NCBI GenBank assembly: GCA_023515745.1
Contig: JALECJ010000007.1
Span: 434,001 to 498,000, forward strand
Direction of reading: 5' to 3'
Source: Amoeboaphelidium protococcarum
Lineage: Eukaryota; Aphelidiomycota; Aphelidea
Length of the DNA: 64,000 nt
This document shows positions 1-12,051 of this stretch, in pieces. Below the pieces are notes generated by a model that was given only the letters and a program-made list of their open reading frames with translations, did no database searches and was not told where the DNA came from. A program made the position numbers and the translations under genes. The first letter of the stretch is position 1; the number at the start of each line of letters is the position of its first letter.

Positions 1-441
1 TATGGGAAGCTGAAGAATGGTACCATGTTGTAAGTGTCTTCAGCGTTGATTGAACGATCCAAGTAGCATTTCATTTAGCTGAAGAATCTGCGGCACACTA
101 ATAATGATACTGGGGAATGCGATATCGATGTCGTTCTCGGCGTTAATGGCAACGTGTTTATCTGTCCCCATGTGGAAAGTCTTAATCTGGAAGATGTGGA
201 ATAGAACCCGGATTTACTGTACACAAATATTCCACAGAGGTCGCCAACTGTTATGGAACGTCTAGTGATTGCTAAAATTAAGAATATTATCCAAGTGTTA
301 TCAATGCTCAGGTACAAGATTACTGAAGAGACGGTGAAATAGTGCTTTGAGTATTTGTAGACGTACAACGCTGCTGATATTCTTAACACTCAGACTCGAA
401 ATCTGATTCAGGACTATCTACGGTAATTGAATTCCAGTTGA
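1..441 (+). CDS. RRP4: Exosome complex component RRP4 (3' part, cut by the window edge)
   Basis: This is the C-terminal 146 residues of an RRP4/EXOSC2-like cap subunit of the RNA exosome, which binds RNA at the entrance of the 3'-5' decay complex. The visible part begins YGKLKNGTMLQVSSALIERS and continues with KQHF and DVVLGVNGNVFICP, matching the end of the S1 domain and the KH region of the human protein (YGKLGQGVLVQVSPSLVKR, then a conserved ILGNNGFIW stretch). A helical tail follows, ending at TGA 439-441. Several in-frame TAG/TAA codons are read as Gln; the one at 64-66 falls in the conserved RSKQHF segment. The start and the N-terminal domain lie outside the window. Confidence 0.85.
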
Positions 442-752
442 TCAATATATGAGAATAAACTATGACTACTACAGTGATTATCGCGTCTATTTCACGCCAC
501 TCTTTCTCTCTAGTATTTCCCTTTACGAAATATTGAGTATTCGATGTTGAATGAACTGAGTCGCTCTTTTGAGTAAGTAAGCGGACGCGTTACGCTTGTC
601 TGTGCAATTCACCTCGAGCTTTTATCTAATTCTCTCTCTCTCTCTCTCCAATAAACACGAGTCATTTCTAACTTACTTGCATTATTTTATTTAAAGCTTT
701 TAGCGCCTTAGTATCCCTCATTGTAATTGTTATATAAGCTGTGATATTTAGT
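442..752. other. Intergenic region with (TC)9 microsatellite
   Basis: No gene is visible here. A perfect (TC)9 tract lies at 631-648. An ACGCGT hexamer is at 585-590 and a TATATAAG at 731-738, only about 15 nt before the next start codon. The rest is unremarkable A/T-rich sequence. Confidence 0.7.
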
Positions 753-1946
753 ATGAAGAATACATTGGGTGATAAGGCTCAATTGGTGCTGTCGGTGGCT
801 GGACTGCTTCTATTCTTCTTGGTGTATGGAGTCATTTAGGAGAAGATTATGACCACAGCGTATGGAGAGGGAAAGGAGATGTTTAAATACACGCCTGTGC
901 TGGTACTAGCTAATAGACTCGTGTCTATTATAGTTTCTGTGTTTATTTTGTTTACCACCGCTGTCAAGGATAGCCGTGTCTCGTAATAGTATTCAATGCT
1001 ACTGTAGAAGGAGCATAACTCATCTTCCGCCTTCTTCAAACGGTTCTTGAAATCTATTACTCCTGTTGCTCCCTTAGCGTACTATGGTCTGGTTTCCATA
1101 TCTAATTTTATGGCCACAATGTGCTAGTATGAAGCTTTGAAATATATCAGTTTTCCCACTTAGACATTGGGTAAATGCGGTAAGATTGTGCCCGTGTTGG
1201 TGGTTGGCCGCCTGTGGTATGGCAAAAAGTATACGAGTAGAGAGTACCTGGTGGCATTACTTATAACTGCTGGATGTTTTATGTTTTTGGTATCTGGAGA
1301 CTATACGTCCAGTGCTATAAAGTCTTCCAATGACTCGCCTATTGGGCTGCTGTTAATATCCGTGTACCTGCTCTGCGATGGATTAACATCTACCACGCAG
1401 GAGAGATTATTTAAAAATTATAAAATGAGCACACATAATCAGATGCTATACGTGAATATGTTCTCTGCCCTTCTCAGTGTATTTGCTTTGGCATTTGGTT
1501 CATTCGATAGAGTTTTGGAGGCGATGGTGTTCATAAAGAGACATCCTGCGATTTTGTCAGACATGCTGGTATTGTCTCTATCTTCCACATTAGGACAACT
1601 GTTAATATACTATATCATCAAGAAGTATGGCGCGTTCTTATATAGCACTGTAATGACTACGCGCTAGTTTTTTGGCCTTTTCCTCAGTTGTATTATATTC
1701 AAGCATTCGTTCACCAGCGGCCAGTTGCTGGGTGCAGTCGCCGTCTTTGCTGGTATGTATCTCAAAATCTTTGCATCCAATGGTGGTACTAAGCATAAGA
1801 GTGGAAATGTTAATAGTGCTAGCAGTAATGGTGACGTCTCTGGGAGTAAAAACTCAAAGCTCTTTCATAAGTCATCTCCAGTGTTGCCTCTCACCTCGAT
1901 CAAAGTTTCCGCGTCTAAAGATGCTATAAATAATGATGGAAACTGA
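753..1946 (+). CDS. SLC35B-type nucleotide-sugar/PAPS transporter
   Basis: A 397-residue multipass membrane protein of the drug/metabolite transporter superfamily, probably Golgi or ER. After an N-terminal hydrophobic helix come YGVIQEKIMTTAYG, ALKYISFPTQTLGKCGK with IVPV, and VMTTRQFFGLFLSC. These are landmarks of SLC35B1/B2/B3 proteins: the QE(K/R)xMxxxYG loop, the FPTQ-lysine helix that faces the translocated nucleotide, and the VMTxRQ helix. The VMTIRQ-like segment favours the PAPS transporter branch (SLC35B2/B3), but SLC35B1/HUT1 cannot be excluded. A hydrophilic Ser/Lys/Asn-rich cytosolic tail of about 50 residues follows the last helix. The Q of VMTTRQ is a TAG codon. No intron is seen. 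Start chosen as the first in-frame ATG before the first helix. Confidence 0.85.
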
Positions 1947-2060
1947 TTTTATATGAGTTTTTTGCATTGAATTGTTGTATTTTATCAGAGTTGTTTATTG
2001 TACTTCATGGTGTGGAATAGATATGCACTACACGCACGTTTTGAAAGGTACGATCTGACG

Positions 2061-2068
2061 TATAAATA
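2061..2068 (+). promoter_or_regulatory. TATA-like box upstream of F-box-like gene A
   Basis: TATAAATA about 95 nt before the start codon at 2162. Similar boxes stand before genes B and D of the same array, so this is a plausible core promoter. Confidence 0.4.
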
Positions 2069-2161
2069 GCCACCATCGTTACTGATCAGCCAATCATTTA
2101 AAGTGCTTGATCTCTTCATCAGCAGTACAAAAGTCTATACCGTCAATTTTATTAGAGAATT

Positions 2162-4702
2162 ATGCAAAATCTGAAGCATTTACTATTGCTGGGAGATGCT
2201 ACTCTTCTCCATTACATTCGGCCTCAAGACTTGTTAGAGCTGAGTTTATCATGTAAAGATTTGTAAAGTCTGATTCAATCAAATGTTTATAGAGCTGCCA
2301 TCAAGTAGTTGTACTTTTAATACTATGGACCTGTTCTGACAATGATACGCATTCCAGAACATTCATATCTTGGCTTCTAATCTGCCGATGATTTAAGATA
2401 CTTGCTAACATCTGAACTTCGCGAAAGTCAGAACCTAGTCTTATGGCTGAAAGAGGACGCTAATTGCGACTCGTCTTAATCGTCTCAGTTGTATAAAGAC
2501 ACTGTCCTACTGCTTGTATCTTATCTAGGGGATAGAATGAATCTCGAAATCGCAAGGAATCCCACCTATGAAGAAGAGGTGCGCGATGATATATTATGCA
2601 ATTGTGATGATGTATATGCTAACGCGGTAGATGACTTTTACAGACTTGCTTGTCATAAGAAGATCAAGTCCGCCACCTAACCTCGCTGGAAAGTGCTCGA
2701 TTATGGTAATTTCTACCGTGTTCTGTGTAATTTCTGTCACTTCTTTCTGTTTAGTCGGCACTGGGAGGTATATAATGTGAATGAACTTGGTGCCAAATTG
2801 GAATAGTTTTTTCAGTTTAGAATGCCACCTAGCGCAATTAAGGAGTTCTTGTTTCAAATCTCTTCAGGTGTTGGTTTAGAAGATGATGGATATTTTGGTA
2901 CTGGTTTGAAATATTTGGCCAGCCTGAAGTATGACTACTAAACTTTTGTTGGTGATGCCATGTTGGAGAAAGTTAAGAATGTATTGAAAGTGGATGATGG
3001 TGCGTTAAGAGAGTATTCGAAGGATCGCGTCTACAAATCTGCCTATTCTAGATTATTGTTTTTTGGATACTATGGATACGAGACTGAGTATAGGGATGTT
3101 GATAATGTGTCTGATACGGATATACAGGAGCATGATAGCAGTCCGCGCATCTGTCTCCGATATCCGGTAGAGTAGCATTTGTCTAAGAGCTGCTATGATC
3201 AGTTGACACAGTCCTTGTCTACTTACGCTAGAAAGCACCCGATAAATGGTGAGAGAGCCGCTGTAATGCTCGCTATTTTAGGTCACTGTAACAAGTTGTT
3301 GGATCCGGATAATATTTATATGACGTTGATGAGAGAGGCATTTGAGAAGTCTGATGACTCTGATTTTGCTTTACTCCTTTATAAGCTAGTTCGCTACTGC
3401 AAATGGACAAAGTACAAGCTGGAAGGCAATTTCATTTATGTTATGTTTGGCTAGAAGACTGATTATTCAAAGAAAGTTTACTCCATGGTCAAGTAACACA
3501 TCATTAGTGGCGCTTACTGGGATTTAATTGAAGTTACTATCAAGCTGTGCGGTCCTTTAGAATAGTAGGACGCGTTATCTTTGTTGTAAATCATTTATAA
3601 GAGTTTATCCAATACCAGATCGTTTCTCTGGACTGACGTTATGGAATAAGATTTCTCGTACGATATCGAGGGTGCTCAGTAAAACTTGGAGCAGAACCTG
3701 CAAAAGTATTGTAATCTCCTCGGAGGCGCTGATACATTACGGTTGTTACTTATTAATTTGGATCACAAACGGCTTCAAGACTTAAGCATGGATTACCTAG
3801 CCCAGTCGGTCAAGTTCTGTGAGCCATAATAGACGGATCAGTAAGCAGAGTTGTCGGCAGTGATAGCACAACAATTTAAAGATCACCCAAGATAAATTGC
3901 CTAGTTGTTGAAGTGTTTTAAAAGTAATAACGTTAGACACGATAAGGCTTGGGAGAAGGTTTAAGCTATTTGTACGGAGGAGTAGATGGCTTAAGTCTGT
4001 CAAGCAGTTGGCTCACAACTTTGCCGCAAACTTGGTATTGATAATTCTCAGAAGGATCCTCTTCTAAGGAGGCTTCATGAACTGGTGGACACCATATTTG
4101 ACAATGCGTCCATCACATATAATAAGCTGCTGGAGTGCAGTAATTAGAAACTAATTTGGAATACTTATGGCGGCAATTTTTAATCAAGAAGATCTGAAGT
4201 GATTGACGAACTGATCTGCAAAGTTATCGAAGGCACTACCAAGGCGTTCGGGGCTAATGCTACTTTATTCATGTCCGTGTTTTAAGACGAAATTTTCATG
4301 AAGAGCAGTCCGATACTTAGTTACTATATCAAAATTGTACTTAATATGCATTATGAATAAGATGCTTTACTCTAAGCAGAATTTACAGCTCTGATGTCGA
4401 GTTGCAAAGCGTATGTGTAATCAAAATCTTTGGAGATGCGACCGAAATTATTGGAAATGTTGGTGGGTTCTTTCAATGGTGCAGTTGACTTAATGAGAGG
4501 TAAATTCATACCAAAGAAGATGGCTGATCAAGTGGTTAAACTTTTGTCTGATGCTCGAACTTTAGAGCTAGAGCTGAAGAATGATCCACAGTATCAGGAG
4601 ATGATCTAGAAGCAGCTGAAGCGAAGGCGCGAACTTGAAAATGAATACTTCTGTCCCTATGGCTCTCACTATTCCGAAGCAGATTACTATGATTATCTTT
4701 GA
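2162..4702 (+). CDS. F-box-like large helical protein, array gene A (unknown family)
   Basis: An 846-residue protein I do not recognise. Residues 1-45 (LLLLGDATLL, then RPQDLLELSLSCKDL) look like a degenerate F-box. Next is a motif shared by all four array genes, YFQYYGPVLTMIRI followed by YLGF. Around residues 360-400 is the strongest family block: HPINGERAAVMLAILGH, then LMREAFEKSDD and LLLYKLVRYCKW. Everything looks alpha-helical, with no signal peptide or membrane segment. The C-terminal ~180 residues are shared with gene C only. Many Gln codons are TAG/TAA. It is the first gene of a head-to-tail A-B-C-D array. If the F-box is real, a substrate-receptor role in an SCF ubiquitin ligase is possible; that is inference. 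Confidence 0.8.
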
Positions 4703-4787
4703 ACTCTATTGAAGATAGTGTTAATGATGCGTAATATAGTTGATTTATGATCGCTAAGACCTGTATATCGACGGAGTAATAGCGGCT

Positions 4788-4796
4788 TATATAAAA
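4788..4796 (+). promoter_or_regulatory. TATA-like box upstream of F-box-like gene B
   Basis: TATATAAAA about 150 nt before the start codon at 4944. The flank just after it (CCTGTTTCAGCTCATCGCG) resembles the flank of the box before gene D, so the promoter was duplicated with the gene. A 16-codon upstream ORF (4865-4915) lies between the box and the main start. Confidence 0.4.
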
Positions 4797-4943
4797 TTGC
4801 CTGTTTCAGCTCATCGCGTCGTGGCTTTTTAAATCTGATTTTTGAATAAAGCATTGAATTCATAATGTCTGAAGCCTCGTTATATAGGACAACTTTTCGC
4901 TTGCTTAATCGTTGAATTTTTATTAGTCATACTACAGTACCTG

Positions 4944-6920
4944 ATGGATGGCTTGCTGTAACTTGCGTTATTGCCCGACACAATCTTTGCATAGTGCCTC
5001 TCCCCGGTCGATTTGCTTGAACTGAGTCTCACCTGCAGGGATGTTCAGAAGTTCGTCCAGTCCAGGAAGACACGATACTTTATCCGAAGAGTATACTTTT
5101 CATACTATGGTCCCGGCTTAACTGTTGTACGTATCACCTAACACGCGTACTTGGGCATTAGAGTTGCCAATGAGATTTTGTACTTTCTGTCTCCTCAGGC
5201 GACTCAAAGTAAAGCTTTTGCAAGGCTATTCAAGTACTATAAATCTAATGATTTTGCCAAGTGTTCTAATCTGTTCCGCAAGCTGGGAAAGCTCATAATT
5301 GATCACTTGGGAGATGAATATCTCAGCAGTGTAAAGTCCACTTATTACTATCATGAGGCTGTTGACGATGAAATATTATGCATGTCGGATAAGGCGTATG
5401 TGACTAATTATTCGCTATAATTCATGTGTGGAATCAAGAAAGGTGTGGTATCTGTGCAAAGTCCACGTTGGAAAGTCTTGGAATACAGGTATTTCAAAGA
5501 GATGCTATCTAAACACAACTGCCATGCATTGTATTTTCATTAGGATTAGTGGTATAGTCAACAGAGAGAAATTGTAAGGTTTGAACAGTTCTTTGGTGCT
5601 AGAATGTCAGAGGCTGACTTGAGTCGATTCCTATTTAGATTTCTTATTTACACTGGGCAACATCTGATGCATGACATTGAGGATGATTTGAGTACTTGTT
5701 TAGAGGATTTATGCGAACTTCAGTATTATGTGAAGCCTATCATGGATATACAGATTATAAAGTTTGTTAGATTATTGCTAGACTGCAATGGAGAAGACCC
5801 TTAATTATCCTTTGGTGACAAATTTCTATCTGCATATGAGTACTTGATGTATGACCATTACTATGAGTTCGACGTTGCAACTAGATTAGATATAAGTAAT
5901 TTATAGTATAACGATGGTAATTTTGATAAGAGTGGACGCGTTGAGCTATCGGAGTACATTAAAGTAAACTTACCGGAATCCTCTGCAGCGCGACTATGTG
6001 GCCCATTGAATCAGTTTGCCCGTAAATTTCCTCTAAATGGCGAGAGGGCTGCTATTATATTGGCATTTCTTGGACACTGGAAGTAACTGGATTAGTCATG
6101 TAACTTGTACTTCATTCTAATGACTGAAGCCTATGACAAGCCGGATGATGACGAATTTTGTCTGCTCTTGTACAAACTCATTCGATTTTGTCATATCAAA
6201 AAGTAAGAGGGTCTTTGGAGAATGATTTATTATATGTTTGGTGACAAGCCAGGCTATTAGTAGAAGTTGCTGGCCACTGTCGAAAAGCATATTGAACCAG
6301 ACAATCTATGGATCTTTATGAGAACTATTGTTTCTCTGTGTGGTCCACTTGAGCTAGAGTCTGCGTCTCGCATATTTGCTAAAGTGTTAAAGTCTTCCTC
6401 TATTGATTATAGAGTTTTGAAAAGTTTACTTGATAATCAAAGTAGTATCCTAGAATAAGATACGAGTGTTTGTATTGATGAGTTGTACCTTGAGCTGGAA
6501 AGTATTGCTCAGTGGCTGGGTGTTAAATCTGTAGTGCATCACTGCCTAACGCACTTGGATTCCGATCTGTCTAAAGAGTACGAAATGGACATATTGCAGT
6601 AGTGTGTTGGCGAAATATGTTAATACTCTCCCTATAAATAGCGATGTGAGATGGCTGCATCTATCACTCATCATTACCTTGAGTGTCCCGCTATAGTGGC
6701 GCGGTTCCTTTCAAATATAGTGCATGATGATTATTTCTCTGTAGCAATAAGCCTTTTGGAGAAAGTCGGCACTCAAGAGCAGTTGAAGTTGATCTGCAAG
6801 ATTCTTAGCACTGATTAGTCCTTCTAAAAGGGATACGCCTATCACTAGTTATTATACAACTAAATTTAGCTTACTGATGGTGCCAGCTAGAAGCTTTTTG
6901 GTTTTGTGTTAAGTGATTGA
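4944..6920 (+). CDS. F-box-like large helical protein, array gene B (unknown family)
   Basis: A 658-residue paralogue of gene A, closer to gene D. The N-terminus has a clearer F-box-like segment, LALLPDTIFAQCLSPVDLLE followed by LSLTCRDVQKFV. Then come VYFSYYGPGLTVVRI and, at about residues 360-400, FPLNGERAAIILAFLGH, LMTEAYDKPDDDEF and LLLYKLIRFCHIKK. These blocks sit in the same order and at almost the same residue numbers as in gene A. It ends about 190 residues earlier than A, after a region matching A's Cys/Gln-rich helices. Both TAA and TAG occur in frame. No catalytic motif, signal peptide or membrane helix is seen. Function unknown; an SCF adaptor role is a guess from the F-box-like start. 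The start is the only in-frame ATG near the conserved N-terminus. Confidence 0.8.
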
Positions 6921-7284
6921 TGATTATCATTTATGTTGTCCCTGTGCCGTGTTAATAATCTATATTTTTACAAGCTGTCGCATACTTTGTGTATTGTGAA
7001 TGAAGTAAAGTTCATTTATGTTGATGTTGTTTGTATTTTCTGCTCTTTAGTATAACAGACTTTGACTGGACAGAGAGAGATTAAACCGCGACTTACATGC
7101 AGTGGCAAAACGCGTACACAACTCAGAGATCTCATCGGTCGTGAGCTTTCTGTTTGAGGATCCAAAGATCTCTGAAACAGTTTCTGAGATTGTTTTAAAG
7201 ATGAGAGAACGTTTCCTTGAAATGAGCTCTCCTTTGTTTCAGCTTTACTGTATTCCCTATTGTTCTAGTTATATCAAATACACC
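6921..7284. other. Intergenic region between array genes B and C
   Basis: No independent gene is seen. The frame of gene C stays open from 7066 to its assigned start, with in-frame ATGs at 7201 and 7222. A longer N-terminus for gene C is therefore possible, but sequence similarity to gene A begins only at the ATG at 7285. Confidence 0.6.
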
Positions 7285-9813
7285 ATGCAGAATCTGAAGT
7301 ATTTACTTCTGTTAGGAGATGCCACTCTATTGCATTATATGCAGCCTAGGGACTTGTTTCAACTGAGTCTGTCATGTAAAGATATGTTGAGTCTAATTTA
7401 GTCGAAAGATTTTAGAGCTGGTATAAAGTAACTGTACTTTTCATACTATGGACCTGTGCTGACAATGATTAGAATTCCGGACCATCCATATCTTGGTTTT
7501 TAGTCTGCTGAAGATTTAAAGTATTTGTTTACATCTGCTCTTTGTGAAAGTAATGCACTTGTCTCCTGGCTGAGAGCTGATGATTCTTCGTCTGATTTGT
7601 CGCCTTTATACAAAGACACCGCCGGTCTTCTCAAATAATATCTAGGTGACGATCGAATGGAATTAAGAACATATCTAATGACTTACGAATAATATGTATC
7701 CGATGATATTTTGTGCATAAGTGACGATTTTTATGCTGACGCTGTTCGCCGTTATTTCCGAATGGCTTGTGATCAAAATATCACTTCTGCGGCCAATCCT
7801 AGATGGAAAGTGCTCCGATATGGTTATTTATACCATGTGCTGCGAAAATTCAGCCATTATTACCTATTTTGTGTGCATTGCGAGTCACATCTTTTGAATG
7901 ATCTTGGTGCCAAGTTGGAATAGTTTTTTCAATTTAGAATGCCACCAGAGGGCGTTAGGTGCTTCATAAAGTAAATTTCTGCCAATGTCGGTGAAGAGTA
8001 TGAAGAATATTTTGATACTGGTTTGAAGTATTTGGCTAGTCTAGGGTATTAGTACGAATCGTATGTCAATGATGCCATATTTGAGCAAGTACAGAGTTTA
8101 CTAGATAGCGATGAATGTTCTCCGAGTGAGCATTATGATAATCGCGTTGAAAATACTGCCTATTCTAGATTATTAATTTTTGGATACTATGGATACGAGA
8201 CTGAGTATAGGGATATTGATAATGTGTCTGATACGGATATATATGAACATGATAGCAGTCCGCGTATTTGTCTCCGTTCTCCTATAGAAAAGCATCTGGC
8301 CAAGAGTTGCTATGATAAATTGATATAGTTCTTGTCTGATTACGCTAGAAGACATCCAATAAATGGAGAAAGAGCAGCCTTGATTATCGCTCTTCTTGGA
8401 CATGTCAACAAGTTATTGGATCCGGAAAATATCTACATCATTCTAATGAAAGAGGCTTTTGAGAAGTCCGATGACGCTGATTTTGCTTTACTCCTTTATA
8501 AGCTAGTTCGCTATTGCAAATGGACAAAGTACAAGCTGGAAGACATTTTTATTTATGTTATGTTTGGCTAGAAGACTGATTATTAAAAGAAAGTTTTCTC
8601 CATGGTAAACTAACATATCGTCAGTGGCGACTACTGGGATCTACTGGAAATTACTGTCGAATTGTGCGGTCCTTTAGAGTAGTACGACGCGTTATCTCTG
8701 TTGTACATCATCTACAACAGTTTATCAAATACCAGATCTGATATCTGGACAAATAGTATGGATTAGGAGTACTTATGTGATGTCGAAAGCGCATAGTAAG
8801 GCTTGGAGCAAAACCTGCAGAAGTATTGCAGTCTGCTTGGAGGCGCTGATACAGTGAGGTAATTATTAAATAACTTGGGTGGTGAACAATGTTAATACTT
8901 TAGTATGGAGTATCTAGCTCAGTCTGTGAAGTTTTGTGAGCCATAACAAACGGAATAGTAAGCTGAATTGGCATCAGTAGTAGCTTAACAGTTTAAAGAT
9001 CGTCCAAGATTAATTGCACAGTTGTTAAAGTGCTTTCGAAGCAATCAAATAAGGCATGATATAGCTTGGGAGAAACTCGATGCGATTTGCACAACTGCGT
9101 AGATAGCTCAAGTATGTCAAGCAGTTGGACCGGAACTTTGCCGCAAACTTGGTATTGATAATTCATAGAGAGATCATGTGCTTAAGTAGCTCCATGATTT
9201 AACCGATAATAGATGCGGCGACTCTGCCACAACGTACAATAAACTTCTGCAGTGTAGTAGTTAGAGCGTACTGCGGTAGGCTTATGGCGGTAATTTTTAT
9301 TATAAAAGTTCGGAAGCAGTTGATGAATTGATTTGTAAAGTTATTGAGGGTACGATCAAGGCGTTTGGGGCTGATGCTGCTTTGTTCATATCGGTTTTCA
9401 AAGACGAGATTTTCATAAAGAGTAGTCCGATACTTCGATACTATCTCAAAATTGTACTTGATCAGCTGTGTGATAATGATATAATGCTTGAAGTAGAATT
9501 TCAAGCTGTAATTTCCAGTTGTAAGGCGTATATTTTATCTAAACCTTTGGAAATGAGGTAAAATTTGTGCGGAAGATTATAAAGTTCAGTCAACGGAGTC
9601 TTTGAATTACTGAGTGGTTAATTTATATCAGATAAGTTGGGTAGATAAATTGACAAAATTTCGTCTTCAGCCAATGCATTAGTTGATGAGCTGAAGTATG
9701 ATCCACTCTATTAGGAGATGATCAGAAAGCAGTAGAGGCAAAGACATGAACTCGATAGTTTCTATGAATCTCCCGGTGGTACATATTTCCCTGACTACGG
9801 TGAATACTACTGA
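7285..9813 (+). CDS. F-box-like large helical protein, array gene C (copy of A)
   Basis: An 842-residue close paralogue of gene A, colinear throughout. The first residues LLLLGDATLLHYMQPRDLF match A's N-terminus, followed by YFSYYGPVLTMIRI and HPINGERAALIIALLGH at about residue 360. The A/C-specific C-terminal extension contains LCRKLGIDNS and KAFGADAALFISVF. Similarity to A is uneven. Two stretches (A 3041-3160 with C 8158-8277, and A 3362-3490 with C 8479-8607) are nearly identical in DNA while neighbouring parts have diverged, which suggests gene conversion. Start set by alignment with A; upstream in-frame ATGs at 7201 and 7222 would add 28 or 21 residues. Function unknown. Confidence 0.8.
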
Positions 9814-9897
9814 GTTTAATATTTGGAGATTATTAATTTAAGTGCTAAGTATGTGATGCATTAGATTTAGTGTTGTTGTACTTAGCTCTTTTGGCTT

Positions 9898-9904
9898 TAT
9901 AAAA
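9898..9904 (+). promoter_or_regulatory. TATA-like box upstream of F-box-like gene D
   Basis: TATAAAA about 180 nt before the start at 10081. The following segment (CCCGTTTCATCTTGTCGCG) resembles the one after gene B's box. An out-of-frame ATG at 9986 opens an upstream ORF that overlaps the gene D start. Confidence 0.4.
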
Positions 9905-10080
9905 GGGGCTAATGGGAGCTAGGAGCTACTGTAAAGACTTCCCGTTTCATCTTGTCGCGCTGTGGCTTTTCCTACAGTTGAATTTATGCGTTTAATAGAT
10001 TTAAAGCCTCTGTCTCATTCATCATTTCGAGAACGCGCGTACTAGTTGTTAGAACAGCAAGCAGTGAACTACAGTTGGTT

Positions 10081-12051
10081 ATGGATGGCTTACAGTAGCT
10101 CGCGTTATTGCCCAACTCAGTTTTTGCGTAGTGTCTATCCCCGGTCGATTTGCTAGAGCTGAGTCTTACTTGCAGGGATCTGTAAAAGTTTGTCCAGTCC
10201 AGGAAGGCTCGATACTTTATTAGGAAGGTGTATTTTTCATACTATGGTCCCGGCTTGACTATGCTGCGAATCTGGAAGCACGCGTACCTGGGCATTAGAG
10301 TTGCTAAAGAGTTCATGTACTTTCTTTCTCCTCAGGCGACTCAAAGTAAAGCTTTTGCAAGGCTGTTCAAGTAATATTAATCTAATGACTTTGCCAAGTG
10401 TTCGAAGCTGTTTCGCTAACTGGGTAAGCTAATTGTAGACCATTTGGGAGATGAAGTGCTCAGTCGTGTAAAATCCACTTATTACTACCATGATGCTGTT
10501 GATGATGAAATATTGTGCATGTCAGATAAGGCGTATGTAAAAATGTACTCGCAATTATTTATGAATGGGTATAAGATTAGAGTATCTGTGTAAAGTCCTC
10601 GTTGGAAAGTTTTGGATTACAGATATTTCAGAGATATGCTATCTAGACACAATTGCCATTAACTATACTTCGATCTTGATTATTGGTATCATTGTCAGAG
10701 GATGATTGTACATTTTGAAAGGTTCTTTGGTACTAGAATGTCAGAGTCTGATCTCAGCCGCTTCCTTTTTCAGTTTCTTATTCATACTGGGCAATAACAT
10801 ATGCATGACGCCGGGGATGAGTTACGCGGAAGTATTTAAGATTTAATATAGATTGATTACGATGTTAGACCTGTTTTGAATGAAGAAATCATAAAGTTTG
10901 TGAGAATATTATTGGATTGTGATGGAGTGCACCCTCTGCTGTCCACTGGTGAGTAGCATTAATCTGCGTATGAGTACTTAATGTCTGATGACTGTTATAA
11001 TTTCGACGTTGAGAGACGACTAGGAATTGATAATTCTGTGGATGATTCAGAATAATTTGACAAGAGTGTGCGTGTCTAACTGTCTGAGTATATTTCAGAA
11101 AATCTACCATCATCATCGGCCTCATAACTTTGTGGTGCTCTGTTTGAATTTGCTCGTAAGTTTACTCTTAATGGTGAAAGAGCTGCATTAATACTGGCCT
11201 TTCTTGCGCATTGGTAGTAGTTGGATTCTTCATGCAATCTATACTATATTCTGATGGCCGAGGCTTATGATAAACCAGATGATTCAGAATTTTGTCTGTT
11301 ACTGTATAAAATCGTTCGATTCTGCCATATTGAAGAGTATCAGGCGCCTTCCAGATTAATCTACCATATGTTTGGTCACAAGGCGGGCTATCAGTCGAAG
11401 CTTCTTGCCACCGTTGAGAGACACATTGAACCAGACAATCTATGGATCTTTTTGTAGACAGTAGTTCGTATCTGTGGTCCACTGGAGTTGGAGTCTGCCT
11501 CTCGCGTATTTGCTAAAGTATTGAAATCTTCATCTATCGATTATAGAATCTTAGATAATTTACCTGATAGTGCTATCAGAAATGAAGATGAAGACATTGA
11601 AGATTATTTTTTTAAATTGGAACTCGAGCTGCAGGAAATAGCATGCTGGTTGGGTGAAAGTTCTGTGGTTTATCACTGTCTTATGAACTTGAATTCCGAT
11701 TTGTCCGATCATTACTAGATGGACCTACTACATGAGTGTGTGAGTTCAATATGTGAGCATTTGCCTTTTGAATAACAGTGCGAGATGACTTCATCGATTG
11801 CCTATCATTATCGCGACTCTCCTTAAAAAGTAGCGCTTTTCCTGTAGTAGATCACTCATAGCTAATGCTTCAAGACAACGATAAGCGTCTTGGAACAACG
11901 CTGTACTCATGAATAATTGAAGGCCATTTGTTAGGTGCTTGGCACTAGGCAATAATTTATCACGGATTATGTACATCTCTTCTGTAAATAGAATGAGCTA
12001 GAAGATGGTGACTGTTCGAGGCTTTTTGGTATAATGTTTCCCCAGAAATGA
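10081..12051 (+). CDS. F-box-like large helical protein, array gene D (copy of B)
   Basis: A 656-residue close paralogue of gene B and the last member of the array. It starts MDGLQQLALLPNSVFA and continues VDLLELSLTCRDL and YFSYYGPGLTMLRI. The family block FTLNGERAALILAFLAH lies near residue 364, followed by LMAEAYDKPDDSEF and LLLYKIVRFCHIEE. Its 3' end diverges from B: residues about 490-520 are acidic (NEDEDIEDYFFKLELEL), and the tail ends GIMFPQK before TGA. In-frame TAA/TAG Gln codons are frequent, including tandem ones. Helical, soluble, with no recognised catalytic motif. Function unknown. Confidence 0.8.

Noticed and set aside
7102-7284. N-terminal extension of array gene C from a GTG start
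   Set aside because: GTG is not a usual eukaryotic start and similarity to gene A begins only at 7285; ATGs at 7201/7222 remain possible but unsupported.
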